From: an uncultured Caldilineales bacterium
Lineage (GTDB): Bacteria; Chloroflexota; Anaerolineae; JAAEKA01
NCBI GenBank assembly: GCA_937907455.1
Contig: CALESQ010000050.1
Coordinates: forward strand, 1-42,440
Direction of reading: 5' to 3'
DNA length: 42,440 nucleotides
In this document: positions 23,060-31,661 of the stretch, in pieces
How the letters are laid out: the number at the start of each line of letters is the position of its first letter
How positions within the stretch are numbered: position 1 is the stretch's first letter
Made by a program: the position numbers and the translations under genes
The notes under the pieces: model-generated
What the model saw: only the letters and a program-made list of their open reading frames with translations
Told to the model about the DNA's origin: nothing
Databases searched by the model: none

Positions 23060-23971
23060 TCACTTGCCCTCAGGCGGTGCCGATTTGAGATATTCGTAGA
23101 TGTCCTTCACCTCGCCAGCTTTGGGGTCAGATGCAGGTGGCTCCGGCGTGGCAAGGCTGATCGGCGAGCGTTCGATCAGCGTGCGGCGAGCAGGGGCAGG
23201 CTCTTCGGCCACACTGAGTACGCTGGTACCAGAGGCAGCCGCGGGCTGCGCAGTGGGTACAGCCGTGGGCACAGCCAGCGGGGCCGCGACGGGGCGCTTG
23301 GCCGGAGTGAGGGCGGCGAAGACGATCAAAACCACGCCAACCAGCAGAATCGTCAGCGGCCAGAAGCGGATGACCCCCGCCAATGCAGGCACGGCATCGG
23401 GCAGGTACAGCGCCAGCGCCACCAGCGCCATCACACCCAGCGCAGTAGCCGGCACCAACGCCCAGCTAAAGCGCTGACGCTCAGGGGCAAGAAAATACAC
23501 CATCAGAAAAACCAACGCCATGCCGCCAAACAGCACCGCGCCCAGCAACGGCAACGTGGCCGTGGGTGAGGTACTCAGCAGCGCCAGCAGTGCCATCACT
23601 GCAATCGAACCGAAGGGAATCAGCGCCCACCAGCGGGTAGTGCGATCACTAAGATAGATCACCACAAAGGCGAGGGCTACACCGCCCAGCAGCGCCGCCG
23701 CCACCAGCGTGGTAGCCGCCTGCTGAGCCGAAAGCAGGATCACCAATGCCACCGACAACAGGGTAAAGCCGGGGATCAAGCGCCACCAGTGATCGCGGCG
23801 AGCCAGATAGCTGCCGATGAACACCAGGCCCAGCACAGCAAACACACCTTCCAGCACCCAGATGACGGTTTGTTGGGCATCACCCAGCACGCCCGAGTTC
23901 CACACCAAAAAACCAACGCCGATTACGACCAAAATAATGCCCCAAAGCAGACTGTCACGTAGCTTGTTCAT
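23060..23971 (-). CDS. Polytopic membrane protein, unrecognised
   Basis: 303 residues. Seven to eight hydrophobic segments, several in tandem pairs (LVVIGVGFLVWNSGVLG, then AVLGLVFIGSYLARRDHWW, then LIPFGSIAVMALLAL, then LVPATALGVMALVALALYLP), suggest internal duplications of a two-helix unit with a W-x-L-I-P-G type turn. The last 60 residues are a Pro/Ala-rich cytoplasmic or outer tail ending KDIYEYLKSAPPEGK. AAGGAGT lies eight bases before the ATG, within the end of the preceding gene. It is the third gene of a unit with the 98-aa protein and the phosphodiesterase. Function unknown. Confidence 0.75.
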   Translation of the reverse strand: MNKLRDSLLWGIILVVIGVGFLVWNSGVLGDAQQTVIWVLEGVFAVLGLVFIGSYLARRDHWWRLIPGFTLLSVALVILLSAQQAATTLVAAALLGGVALAFVVIYLSDRTTRWWALIPFGSIAVMALLALLSTSPTATLPLLGAVLFGGMALVFLMVYFLAPERQRFSWALVPATALGVMALVALALYLPDAVPALAGVIRFWPLTILLVGVVLIVFAALTPAKRPVAAPLAVPTAVPTAQPAAASGTSVLSVAEEPAPARRTLIERSPISLATPEPPASDPKAGEVKDIYEYLKSAPPEGK

Positions 23972-23977
23972 CAGGTC

Positions 23978-24274
23978 TTACTCCTTGCGCAGCAACGCAG
24001 TGCTGCCGAGATATAAAAATGCCAGGGCCAACACGGCCCACAGCAGTGCCAACCACCAGGCATCGCTAAGCAGCGCCATACCCGCACAAACCAGCAGCAG
24101 GGCCAGGCTCCAGCCTGCCTGAAAGGCAGGCCGACCCAGCGCCTGACGCAACGAAAGGCGCGGCTGCACCAGGCGGCGCTGCCAATCAGCGTAGCTGAAT
24201 GCCGCCAGCGCCGCGGCAGCGCCGATGATCCACAGGGCATTGCCCAGCAGGGTAAGCCAATTGATGGCATCCAT
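23978..24274 (-). CDS. Small three-helix membrane protein, unrecognised
   Basis: 98 residues, with hydrophobic segments at about 6-26, 52-70 and 74-92. Its stop codon forms part of the ribosome binding site of the next gene (6-bp gap) and it starts 12 bp after the phosphodiesterase, so all three are probably co-transcribed. No family motif is seen. The pattern of a DWQRR turn between helices and a short basic end suggests an inner-membrane accessory protein; function unknown. Confidence 0.65.
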   Translation of the reverse strand: MDAINWLTLLGNALWIIGAAAALAAFSYADWQRRLVQPRLSLRQALGRPAFQAGWSLALLLVCAGMALLSDAWWLALLWAVLALAFLYLGSTALLRKE

Positions 24275-24286
24275 TGTTTCTGTCCT

Positions 24287-25996
24287 TTATCCCAGATAGC
24301 CCAAACCAGCCAGGCGTTCGCGCACGTATTCAGCCTCGGCGTCGCTAAACTGCACCTCATCACCGACACCCGTAAAGCCCATTTCAGCCAGAGTGGCTGC
24401 ACGCACCGGGCCACCCTGCACCACAGACAGCACATGGCCGTCCATCTCCACCGGCACGGGTTGGCCCATCAGGTGCAGCGCAGTGGGAGCAATATCCACC
24501 AGAGCCGCACCCTGCACGCGTTCGCCAGGCCGAATATCTGGCCCCCAGGCGATGAAAATGCCATTGCTGCGGTGACAGCCGGTGATGTTGATGCGGGCCA
24601 GCTCGGCAGCGCTCAGTTGGCGGGCTGCGGCATCGCCTGCATACGTGCCGTGTGCCTTGAACACATCAGCATACTCAGCTTCGACCACCAGATCAGGAAA
24701 ACGCTCCAGATAGGGGCCATGATACAGCTCTTCGCGTCGCCACACTTTACGGATGACACGGGCGCCGGTCGCGGGGTCAGTAAGCAGCGGCAGCGTGGCG
24801 ATAATTTGCGTGCGCAGGGCTTCGTATTCCTCGCCGGGCTGCACAATGCCGTGCGGATCGCGACCGGCCAGGTTGATCCAGATATTGCCGCGCAGCTCTT
24901 CGCTAAAGACGCGGGTGTTGAACCAGTCCACGCCGGGGAAAAAGGTTTCGGCTCCCAGGCGGGTACGCAGGCTGTCCGGCCACCAATGACGCAGCTTGGT
25001 AAGCGTCTGAAAGCCCACGCGGCGATAGATCCACTGCTTGCCGCGCTGCACCGCGTGCGAAGCCACAATGGCGGCGCGCTCGCTCAGGCTGCCCTGGCTG
25101 CGCCCGTTGCGAAAGGCCAACAGCCCTTGCTGCGCCAGCCACAGGTTCAAATGAACCGTCTGTGGCCCCAGCGGCCCCTGGCCGTGATCAGACACCACCA
25201 GCACATTGACATCGGGCTGATCCTGTACCCGCTGCAACAGCTCACCGATGCGCGCATCGCAGCGCCGGTAGATCTCACGAATGGTGTCACCATAGCGCTC
25301 ACCCTCTGCCGGATTGTAAAGCGGATGGGTGGGGTCGTGGTATTTCCAGAAGAAATGGGCGGCACCATCGGTGGCACTAACCACAAAAAACACCATGTCC
25401 CACGGGTGGGTATCCATCAGATGCAGCGTGGCATCAAAGCGCACATCCACCTCGCGCAGCAGCTCGGTGCGGGCCAGGTCGGGCCGGTTACGCTGTGTCC
25501 ACAACCAATCGTTGGGCACGATCACATAGGGCGTGGCGCTAACATGATCCAGCTCTGGCTTTAGCTCCGGCGGATAGGTATAGGCTGCGGTGAGACCGGG
25601 GGTATCGCGTCCGCTCACCATCACCCCGCGCACCGGCTCTGGCGGATAGGTTTGCGGCACGTTGACTACGATCACCTGCCGGCCAGCTTCGCTAAGCAAA
25701 TTCCACAGGGCGGGCAAGGCACGATGGCTGGCATTGATCAGACGAAAGCCATAGGTTTGAAAATCACGTTCCCAGAAATCAAAAACGCGGTGTTTGCCTT
25801 GCTGCGTGCCCGTCACCATCGAAGTCCAGGCTTGGGCCGTGAAGGGATGCACCACCGATTCCAGCGCGCCCCAACTGCCCTGCTCCATCAGACGTTGCAG
25901 GTTAGGCAGGTCACCGCTGGCAATCCACGGTTCGATCAGATCAAAAGTTGCGCCATCCAGGCCGATGATGACCAGGCGCTTGGAGTTAGCTTGCAT
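24287..25996 (-). CDS. Type I phosphodiesterase / nucleotide pyrophosphatase-like protein
   Basis: 569 residues from the ATG at 25996. The alkaline-phosphatase fold is shown by VIIGLDGATFDLIEPW with the first metal Asp, the AWTSMVTGTQ nucleophile loop, VVSDHGQGPLG, and a late DIAPTALHLMGQPVPVEMDG metal site. Relatives hydrolyse phosphodiester or pyrophosphate bonds, or transfer phospho-groups to glycans. No signal peptide or membrane helix is seen, so it is cytoplasmic or on the inner face. The neighbour upstream is a Wzx-like flippase on the same strand, which suggests a role in glycan or lipid-carrier metabolism. This gene family commonly accompanies surface polysaccharide clusters. The substrate is unknown. 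Confidence 0.85.
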   Translation of the reverse strand: MQANSKRLVIIGLDGATFDLIEPWIASGDLPNLQRLMEQGSWGALESVVHPFTAQAWTSMVTGTQQGKHRVFDFWERDFQTYGFRLINASHRALPALWNLLSEAGRQVIVVNVPQTYPPEPVRGVMVSGRDTPGLTAAYTYPPELKPELDHVSATPYVIVPNDWLWTQRNRPDLARTELLREVDVRFDATLHLMDTHPWDMVFFVVSATDGAAHFFWKYHDPTHPLYNPAEGERYGDTIREIYRRCDARIGELLQRVQDQPDVNVLVVSDHGQGPLGPQTVHLNLWLAQQGLLAFRNGRSQGSLSERAAIVASHAVQRGKQWIYRRVGFQTLTKLRHWWPDSLRTRLGAETFFPGVDWFNTRVFSEELRGNIWINLAGRDPHGIVQPGEEYEALRTQIIATLPLLTDPATGARVIRKVWRREELYHGPYLERFPDLVVEAEYADVFKAHGTYAGDAAARQLSAAELARINITGCHRSNGIFIAWGPDIRPGERVQGAALVDIAPTALHLMGQPVPVEMDGHVLSVVQGGPVRAATLAEMGFTGVGDEVQFSDAEAEYVRERLAGLGYLG

Positions 25997-26003
25997 GATA
26001 GCG

Positions 26004-26032
26004 ATTCTATAGGACTTGGCCGCTTGAAACAA
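26004..26032 (-). promoter_or_regulatory. Leaderless-type promoter of the phosphodiesterase gene with overlapping palindrome
   Basis: On the minus strand TTGTTT (26032-26027) and TAGAAT (26009-26004) are 17 bp apart, and TAGAAT ends seven bases before the ATG at 25996. A 7-bp palindrome, CCGCTTG-AAA-CAAGCGG (26020-26036), overlaps the -35 and could be an operator. Confidence 0.55.
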
Positions 26033-26102
26033 GCGGATGAAACACAAAAGTCAAAAGCTGGCGCGGTGTGGGCGCGTTGGCGACAGCGGAACGCAAGCAC
26101 AC

Positions 26103-27755
26103 TCAGCGCAGGCGCAGCATGGCGCGTATAGCCTCGCGCTCGTCGTCGTTAAAAGTGCGTTGCAGCAGCAGGGCAGTAAAAAAAGCGCACAATCCCAGCA
26201 GCCCCACCACCAACACCTCGATGATTGCACCGGTATCGCCTGAGGGCACACGCCCCGCAGCCAGCCAGCGCTGCCATAGCCCACTGCTCAACCAGAACAC
26301 CACACCAGCCAACAGGCAGGAAAGCACTATCTTCAGCAGCGATAGGCCCAGCGTGCGCCAATGAAAATGGTCGCGCATCGCCAGCGTGCCCACCACAAAA
26401 TAGCTGCCTTCGGCGGCCAGAATGCCATAAACCACACCCAACGCGCCGAAACGGGGAATGCCCCACCAGGCCACCAGTGCCCCCATCAGCAGACCCAGCG
26501 CCAGGCCCAGCGTTTCGATGCGCTGTTTGCCCAACGCCACCAGCGTGGCCCCGTAGAGCCAATTGGGGAAGTAAAGGGCCACCACCCAACCCAGCGTAGC
26601 CATCACCGCGGCGGCCATGGACAGATCAATATCACTGCCGAGCAACAGGCGCACCAAAGGATCGGCCAGAAAGGTGAAAGCCAGCGAGATCAGCAGACTG
26701 ATGGCCGTGAACAGCTTGATGGTTTTGGCAAAGGCGGTGTCAAAATCAGCACGGCGCGTGGTGGCACGGTCGCTGAATACCGGCAGCATGGCCGCGGCAA
26801 AGGCACCGGGGATAATGCGGATCTGCTGCACGGCGCGCAACGGGCCGTACAGCACGCCGTTCACCAAATCGCCCTGCTGCTGACCCAGCCACAACACGGT
26901 GAGTACCACGCCACCGCGCCAAATGTAGTTTTGCAGCACCAGGCTGATGCCTACAGGCAGCGACTCGACCAGCAACTGCGCGGCCAGCCGCGCCTCTTGC
27001 CAGCGCGCGGCCAAATGCCGGCCCTGCTCATCCAGCCAATTCATGGCGGCAGCCCGACCCACACGACGGCGGCGGCTGAGTAGACCCGGCAGCGAGCGCA
27101 ACAACACCACGCCACCGCTGAACACTCCCCGCAACACATGGGCTTCAGCAAAGCCACGCCGCGCGCTGATCCACCACACATAGGCCAGACGCGTGCTGTT
27201 AGCCAAAATACGGGCGGCAAACAAGGCCAGCAGCCCCAGGTCAAGCCATACCGCCAGCAAGGTAGCCAGCAGCATCACCACCTGCGAGATGATGAGGCTC
27301 CAGAACTGGTGCTCCATACGCTGATAGCCCTGAAAGGCCGCAGCAAACACATCGCCCAGCAGGTAGATAACCTGCGACAGCAGAAAAGCCATCGTGGCAA
27401 TCCACAAACCATCGCCGTTGCGCGCAGTGATGATGCCCACCAGCAGCAACGTCAGCAGCGACAGCGCCAGACGCAGCGTCCAGATGGCGCTGGTGAGGCG
27501 CGTGGCCTCGGCGCGGTTGCGGGCAATCTCACGCACCAGAATGCGGCTCATGCCCATATCGGCAAAGGTAGTAAACAGCTCGATGAAGCTGATGATGAAG
27601 GCGTAGCGCCCCAGGCCAGCCTGACCCAGGTAACGCGCCACAACACCCACAATCACCAGGCTGATCACTGCCTGAAAGCCATAGGCCATGAGCAAAAGGC
27701 TGGAGTTGATGGCTACGCGGCGCTCAAGCCGCGCTTCGGGAAGCTGAGTGTTCAA
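26103..27755 (-). CDS. Oligosaccharide flippase (Wzx/MurJ-like, MOP superfamily)
   Basis: 550 residues. A TTG start at 27755 is used; the next ATG (residue 23) would remove part of the first segment. Opening residues SSLLLMAYGFQAVISLVIVG, then RYLGQAGLGRYAFIISFIELFTTFADMGMSRILVREIARN, are the classic first two helices of polysaccharide flippases. About twelve to fourteen hydrophobic helices follow. It probably moves an undecaprenyl-linked oligosaccharide across the membrane. It lies between the GT2-GT4-DUF2142 operon and the phosphodiesterase. Its own promoter lies at 27824-27852. Confidence 0.88.
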   Translation of the reverse strand: MNTQLPEARLERRVAINSSLLLMAYGFQAVISLVIVGVVARYLGQAGLGRYAFIISFIELFTTFADMGMSRILVREIARNRAEATRLTSAIWTLRLALSLLTLLLVGIITARNGDGLWIATMAFLLSQVIYLLGDVFAAAFQGYQRMEHQFWSLIISQVVMLLATLLAVWLDLGLLALFAARILANSTRLAYVWWISARRGFAEAHVLRGVFSGGVVLLRSLPGLLSRRRRVGRAAAMNWLDEQGRHLAARWQEARLAAQLLVESLPVGISLVLQNYIWRGGVVLTVLWLGQQQGDLVNGVLYGPLRAVQQIRIIPGAFAAAMLPVFSDRATTRRADFDTAFAKTIKLFTAISLLISLAFTFLADPLVRLLLGSDIDLSMAAAVMATLGWVVALYFPNWLYGATLVALGKQRIETLGLALGLLMGALVAWWGIPRFGALGVVYGILAAEGSYFVVGTLAMRDHFHWRTLGLSLLKIVLSCLLAGVVFWLSSGLWQRWLAAGRVPSGDTGAIIEVLVVGLLGLCAFFTALLLQRTFNDDEREAIRAMLRLR

Positions 27756-27823
27756 GGGAAAAGGCTTTTCCAGTGGCAGAGTTCGATCTCAATACAGGCT
27801 ACGGGCCACAAAGGGCGGGTGTT

Positions 27824-27852
27824 ATTATACGCCGGTTGACAGCGAGACACAA
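27824..27852 (-). promoter_or_regulatory. Promoter of the flippase gene
   Basis: On the minus strand TTGTGT (27852-27847) and TATAAT (27829-27824) are 17 bp apart. The implied leader to the TTG start is about 60 nt. Confidence 0.7.
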
Positions 27853-27891
27853 CTAACAGCCCGCCTTGTACTGTAGTGCCGGAACCGCACG

Positions 27892-29685
27892 TTACCGTGT
27901 GACGGTCAGCAAACCGGCCACGTTCAACACGGCGACCGCGGCCAGCAACAGCCAGCCGCGGCGTGGATGGGCAGCAAAGTGCGCCCATTCATCCAGTCCA
28001 ACCACCAGCAAGGCGGTGATGGGCAACAGCGCAGGGAAGAGGTAGCGGCCCTGCGGCTGCCAGTCGCGACCGATCATCGGGGCCACGGTTTGCAGCACGG
28101 CCAGCATCACCGCCAACACCCAGCCGCGCGGCCGGGCCTGCTCCACCGCTACAGGCCAGCGGCGCAGCAGGCCAAACAGGGCGGCTGCGCTCCACAGCGC
28201 CAGCAGCAGATACAGCGCCAACGGCAAGGGGCGTTGCAGCCAGCCAAAATTACCCCAGAAACCGGGAAACAGCAGCGCCAGGTAAAGCAAGCGGGTACGC
28301 ACGGCCTGGACATCGGGCCAGGCCAAGGCCAGGCGCGGTGCAAACTGCTGCCAGCGGGTGCGCCAGGGCGCAGCCAGCAACTCAGCCAGGCGCGCCGGGC
28401 GCTGAAAATTGCCGTTATGCAACCACTCACGCGCAGGATGTGCCGCCGTGCGCAAGGTAGCGACAGCCAACAGAAAACCGCCTGTTTCTGCCGGGCTTGC
28501 CGCGACCTCCGGCAGCGCCACCACCGTGAGATAGGTGGTGGTGAGCGCCACGCTGTGCTGCAACACCACTGGCTGCCAGCTATCGGTGGCAGTGAAAGCT
28601 GCCGTGGTGGTGTGCGCTGCATCACGCAGCAGCAAGCGCCCCGCGCCAGGCGCACCATCAGCGCGGCGCACCCAGGCTTGCAGGGTGAGCGTTTGACCGC
28701 GCCACGCCGCCACCGGGTTATCGGCCTGATCGAGGTTTTGAATGAGCCGCGCGGTCTGACCGGAGGAGGCAGCAACAACATGCACGGCCCAGCCTGCGTT
28801 GCCATCTGGCAGAGCGGTGCGAACACGTCCACCCGCGCCCAACTGGGCAAAGCCACGCCAGCCTGCGGGCATGGCAGTGGGCAGTTGCAGCAACAGGCCT
28901 ACGGCGACCACAGCCAACAGGCTCAACGCCATGCGCCGGGTGCAGCTCCAGCCACGGCGGCCCAGCGCGCGCCAGCCAGCAGCCGCGCTCAGCCAGACCA
29001 GCCAGGGCAGCAGAAACCAAGTGGTTTTTTTGGCGGCCAACGCCAACAGCAAAGCCGCTGCCAACAAAAGCTGCCACCCGCGCGGGCGTCGTTGCCACAC
29101 GGCAAACACCAGCGCACCCGCCGCCAGTGCCAAGGCATCGTTGTTCACTGAACCGGCAATGAACGCGGGCATAGGCAATAAAGCGAAAACCCGGGGATGC
29201 AGCCAGCCCACACTGCCTGCCGGGGGCTGCCCCCATGCCCAGGCTACCAGGGCGGCAGCCACGGCAAAAAGCAATGCACCCCACAGCCGCATCAGGCGCA
29301 CTTGCCATGCCAACGGCAGCGGCGCGGTGCAGAGCGCGGCCGGCACGCCATAGTACCACGGCGCTTCATCACCGATCTGGCTGGCAGAGCGGGCCAGAAA
29401 AGGATCATCGGCAAAGCGCACCGGCAGGGATGGGGGCGGTGTGGCCTGTACCGCACGCCAAAAGTCATGCCGGGCCAGGCTGTCGAGGATGCGCGCTTGC
29501 AGCGCGGCGGAACGCTCGTGGCCCCGCGGCGCGCGGCGCAGCTCGGCCATCAGACAGGCATATTCGACATGACCCGGCTCGTCGGGGGCCTGCCACAGCG
29601 GGGTGAGCAGAGCAAACAGCGCCGCGTTGAGTAACGCCACGACGAACACCGGCCACAGACGCGTGCTATACGCCCAACGCGCCAT
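27892..29685 (-). CDS. Polytopic membrane protein, DUF2142/GT-C-like, with inserted beta-sandwich
   Basis: 597 residues from the ATG at 29685, which overlaps the end of the GT4 gene by 20 bases. The first loop has QAPDEPGHVEYACLMAEL, the DEP-H pattern of DUF2142 proteins, which are GT-C-fold relatives. Around ten membrane helices follow, and the final loop has QGRYLFPALLPITALLVVGL, as in that family. Between helices at about residues 295-445 lies a soluble domain (GWAVHVVAASSGQ and WQPVVLQHSVALTTTYLTVV) shaped like a carbohydrate-binding beta-sandwich. It may transfer or sense sugars outside the membrane. It is the last gene of the GT2-GT4 operon. Confidence 0.75.
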   Translation of the reverse strand: MARWAYSTRLWPVFVVALLNAALFALLTPLWQAPDEPGHVEYACLMAELRRAPRGHERSAALQARILDSLARHDFWRAVQATPPPSLPVRFADDPFLARSASQIGDEAPWYYGVPAALCTAPLPLAWQVRLMRLWGALLFAVAAALVAWAWGQPPAGSVGWLHPRVFALLPMPAFIAGSVNNDALALAAGALVFAVWQRRPRGWQLLLAAALLLALAAKKTTWFLLPWLVWLSAAAGWRALGRRGWSCTRRMALSLLAVVAVGLLLQLPTAMPAGWRGFAQLGAGGRVRTALPDGNAGWAVHVVAASSGQTARLIQNLDQADNPVAAWRGQTLTLQAWVRRADGAPGAGRLLLRDAAHTTTAAFTATDSWQPVVLQHSVALTTTYLTVVALPEVAASPAETGGFLLAVATLRTAAHPAREWLHNGNFQRPARLAELLAAPWRTRWQQFAPRLALAWPDVQAVRTRLLYLALLFPGFWGNFGWLQRPLPLALYLLLALWSAAALFGLLRRWPVAVEQARPRGWVLAVMLAVLQTVAPMIGRDWQPQGRYLFPALLPITALLVVGLDEWAHFAAHPRRGWLLLAAVAVLNVAGLLTVTR

Positions 29686-30844
29686 AGACTGCCTCAATTT
29701 GCTGGGCGGCATGTCCCCAGGTGTAATGGTTGATGGCACGGGCGCGCAGCGTGAGCGCGGCGGCACGGGCAGCCTGCGGCTGCTGCAGCAGTGCAGTGAT
29801 GGCCTGCGCCAGGGCCGCGGCATCACCGGCAGGGGCGTAGGCCGCGGCATCGCCCAGATATTCGCGGGCCACGGGGGTATCAAAGGCGGCGATGGGCAGA
29901 GCGGCGGCCATGTAGGGCAACAATTTGCCACTGCCCTCGGTGGCGGACAGCTTGGGAGCGATGGCTACATCGCCCAGCGCCAGATGCAGGGGCGCTTGCT
30001 CGTAGGATACGGCCCCGGTGAAAGTGACATGAGCAGCCACGCCCAGCTGTGCGGCCAGACGTCGGTAGTGTTCGAGGTGAGGAAAGCCCATCAGCAACAG
30101 GTGAGGCACAGGACGCTGCTGCACCAGGTGCTGCATGGCCTGCAACAACAGATCGGTGCCCTGATAGGGAGCCAGCAAGCCCAGATAGAGCAGCAGCGGC
30201 CTGTCGTCAGGCAGATGCAAGTGACGGCGCAGGGCAGCCAATGCCGGGGCGGGCAACTCGGCACGCGGGCGGAACAGGGCAGGGTCTACACTATCAGGCA
30301 AGGGGTGGATGCGCGCCGCGGGCACACCGTCACCGCGCAGCAGGGCCGCGGCGTGATGCGAGCTGGCAAGCACGGCAGCAGGACGGCGATTGATCCAGCG
30401 CTCCAGACGACGCAAGGGGGGCAGCAAGGGGCTGTAGCTGTGCAGAAAGCGGTGGTCGAGCATTTCGGCGGTGAGGCTACCCTGGAAATCAAAAACCAGG
30501 GGCACGCGCAACAGCCGCGCCAACCCAGCGCCCAGCAAGGCCCCCTCGTGCAGATAGGCATGAATCACATCAGGCCGAAAGCGCAGAGCTGCGGCCAAAG
30601 CAGTGGGCGCCAACAGGGCATCGAGCAGCAGCTTGCGCCGAGAGGAGCCAACCGGCAAGGTAAAGCGGCGCGGCCACAGCGGTGGGCGGTGAGTGATCAG
30701 CCCGTCTACCTCGCGCCCCGCGGGGTAGGTGACCAGGTGTACGCTGTGGCCGCGCTGTTGCAGTGCGGTCAGTTGCCCCCGAATGCGGACATGACAACCG
30801 TAATCGGCAAAAAAGGCGGTCGGCGCCAGGGCCAGCAGGCGCAC
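29666..30844 (-). CDS. Glycosyltransferase family 4
   Basis: 392 residues, taking the GTG at 30844, which follows a GGGGAG site and opens with the first GT-B beta strand (VRLLALAPTAFFADYGCHVR). The donor-binding C-terminal half has LLYLGLLAPYQGTDLLLQAM, then FTGAVSYEQAPLHLALGDVA, then the EGSGKLLPYMAAALPIAAFD block with the E-x7-E-like signature of GT4. It is a cytoplasmic retaining enzyme using an activated sugar. It lies 7 bp after the GT2 gene and overlaps the DUF2142 gene by 20 bases, so the three are one operon for a surface glycan. Donor and acceptor are unknown. Confidence 0.9.
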   Translation of the reverse strand: MRLLALAPTAFFADYGCHVRIRGQLTALQQRGHSVHLVTYPAGREVDGLITHRPPLWPRRFTLPVGSSRRKLLLDALLAPTALAAALRFRPDVIHAYLHEGALLGAGLARLLRVPLVFDFQGSLTAEMLDHRFLHSYSPLLPPLRRLERWINRRPAAVLASSHHAAALLRGDGVPAARIHPLPDSVDPALFRPRAELPAPALAALRRHLHLPDDRPLLLYLGLLAPYQGTDLLLQAMQHLVQQRPVPHLLLMGFPHLEHYRRLAAQLGVAAHVTFTGAVSYEQAPLHLALGDVAIAPKLSATEGSGKLLPYMAAALPIAAFDTPVAREYLGDAAAYAPAGDAAALAQAITALLQQPQAARAAALTLRARAINHYTWGHAAQQIEAVYGALGV

Positions 30845-30851
30845 CGCGCGG

Positions 30852-31589
30852 CTACTCCCCGGCTGCGGGCGCGGGCAGATGCACCTCGCCGCGCCACAGG
30901 CGCAAACGAAATTGCCACAACTCGCGAAAAGCACGCTTGATCACATCGGGACGGGCGCCGGTTTGGGCACCGGCGGTGCGCGGCAGGTGACTTACCGGCA
31001 CTTCGGCTATGCGAAAACCAGCGCGTTTAGAAAGCACCAGCCATTCGGCGCTGAAGGTAGCCCCGCGCGACACGATGCTAGGCGCTACCGCGCTGAAAGC
31101 CGAGCGGCGCAGCAGCTTGAAGGCGCAATCAATATCACGCGCGGTGTAGCCGAAAAGCAATGTCACCAGGCCGCTCCAGCCGCGGCCAAACAGCACGCGC
31201 TGAGGAGGGTCGCGGCGCGGCGCGCGATAGCCCACCACCAGATCGCTGCCAGCCAGATGAGTCACCAGACGGTCAATCTCCTCCAGCTTGAATTGGCGGT
31301 CGGAGTCGGTGAAGAAGATCACGTCTTTGGTGGCATGGCTGAGGGCGGTAAAAACCGCGGCACCATAGCCCTGGTTTACAGTGTGATCTACCGGTTTGAG
31401 CTGCGGATAGCGTGCGGCCAGCTCGCGCAGCACTGCGCCGGTGCGGTCTTTGCTGCCGTCGTTGGTGACGACGATCTCGAAATCGGTGAAACGCGGCTGC
31501 ATGATGGCAACCACGTCAGCGATCATGCCCGGCAGATTGGCTTCTTCGTTGTAGGCGGGCATGCAAACAGACAAACTCAATGTGTTCAA
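30852..31589 (-). CDS. Glycosyltransferase family 2, dolichol/polyprenyl-phosphate sugar transferase-like
   Basis: 245 residues from a TTG at 31589 preceded by AGGTAA; the frame can be read from 31619 but that lies before the predicted transcript start. The GT-A fold motifs are present: SVCMPAYNEEANLPG, DFEIVVTNDGSKDRT and FFTDSDRQF (DxD-type). It lacks the C-terminal membrane helices of GtrB-type enzymes. Family members make polyprenyl-phosphate-linked hexose used later by GT-C enzymes, which fits the DUF2142/GT-C genes here. It is the first gene of the operon driven by the promoter at 31623-31650. Confidence 0.88.
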   Translation of the reverse strand: MNTLSLSVCMPAYNEEANLPGMIADVVAIMQPRFTDFEIVVTNDGSKDRTGAVLRELAARYPQLKPVDHTVNQGYGAAVFTALSHATKDVIFFTDSDRQFKLEEIDRLVTHLAGSDLVVGYRAPRRDPPQRVLFGRGWSGLVTLLFGYTARDIDCAFKLLRRSAFSAVAPSIVSRGATFSAEWLVLSKRAGFRIAEVPVSHLPRTAGAQTGARPDVIKRAFRELWQFRLRLWRGEVHLPAPAAGE

Positions 31590-31622
31590 GGGATTACCTG
31601 ATTTGGTACAGTATGGCAAGGC

Positions 31623-31650
31623 ATTATACTTGCGGTTTGGGCGGGGTCAA
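31623..31650 (-). promoter_or_regulatory. Promoter of the GT2-GT4-DUF2142 operon
   Basis: On the minus strand TTGACC (31650-31645) and TATAAT (31628-31623) are 16 bp apart. It starts 12 bp after the LysM/M23 stop codon, so the glycosyltransferase operon is a separate unit. The implied leader before the TTG start is about 27 nt. Confidence 0.7.
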
Positions 31651-31661
31651 GCGCCTTGACA

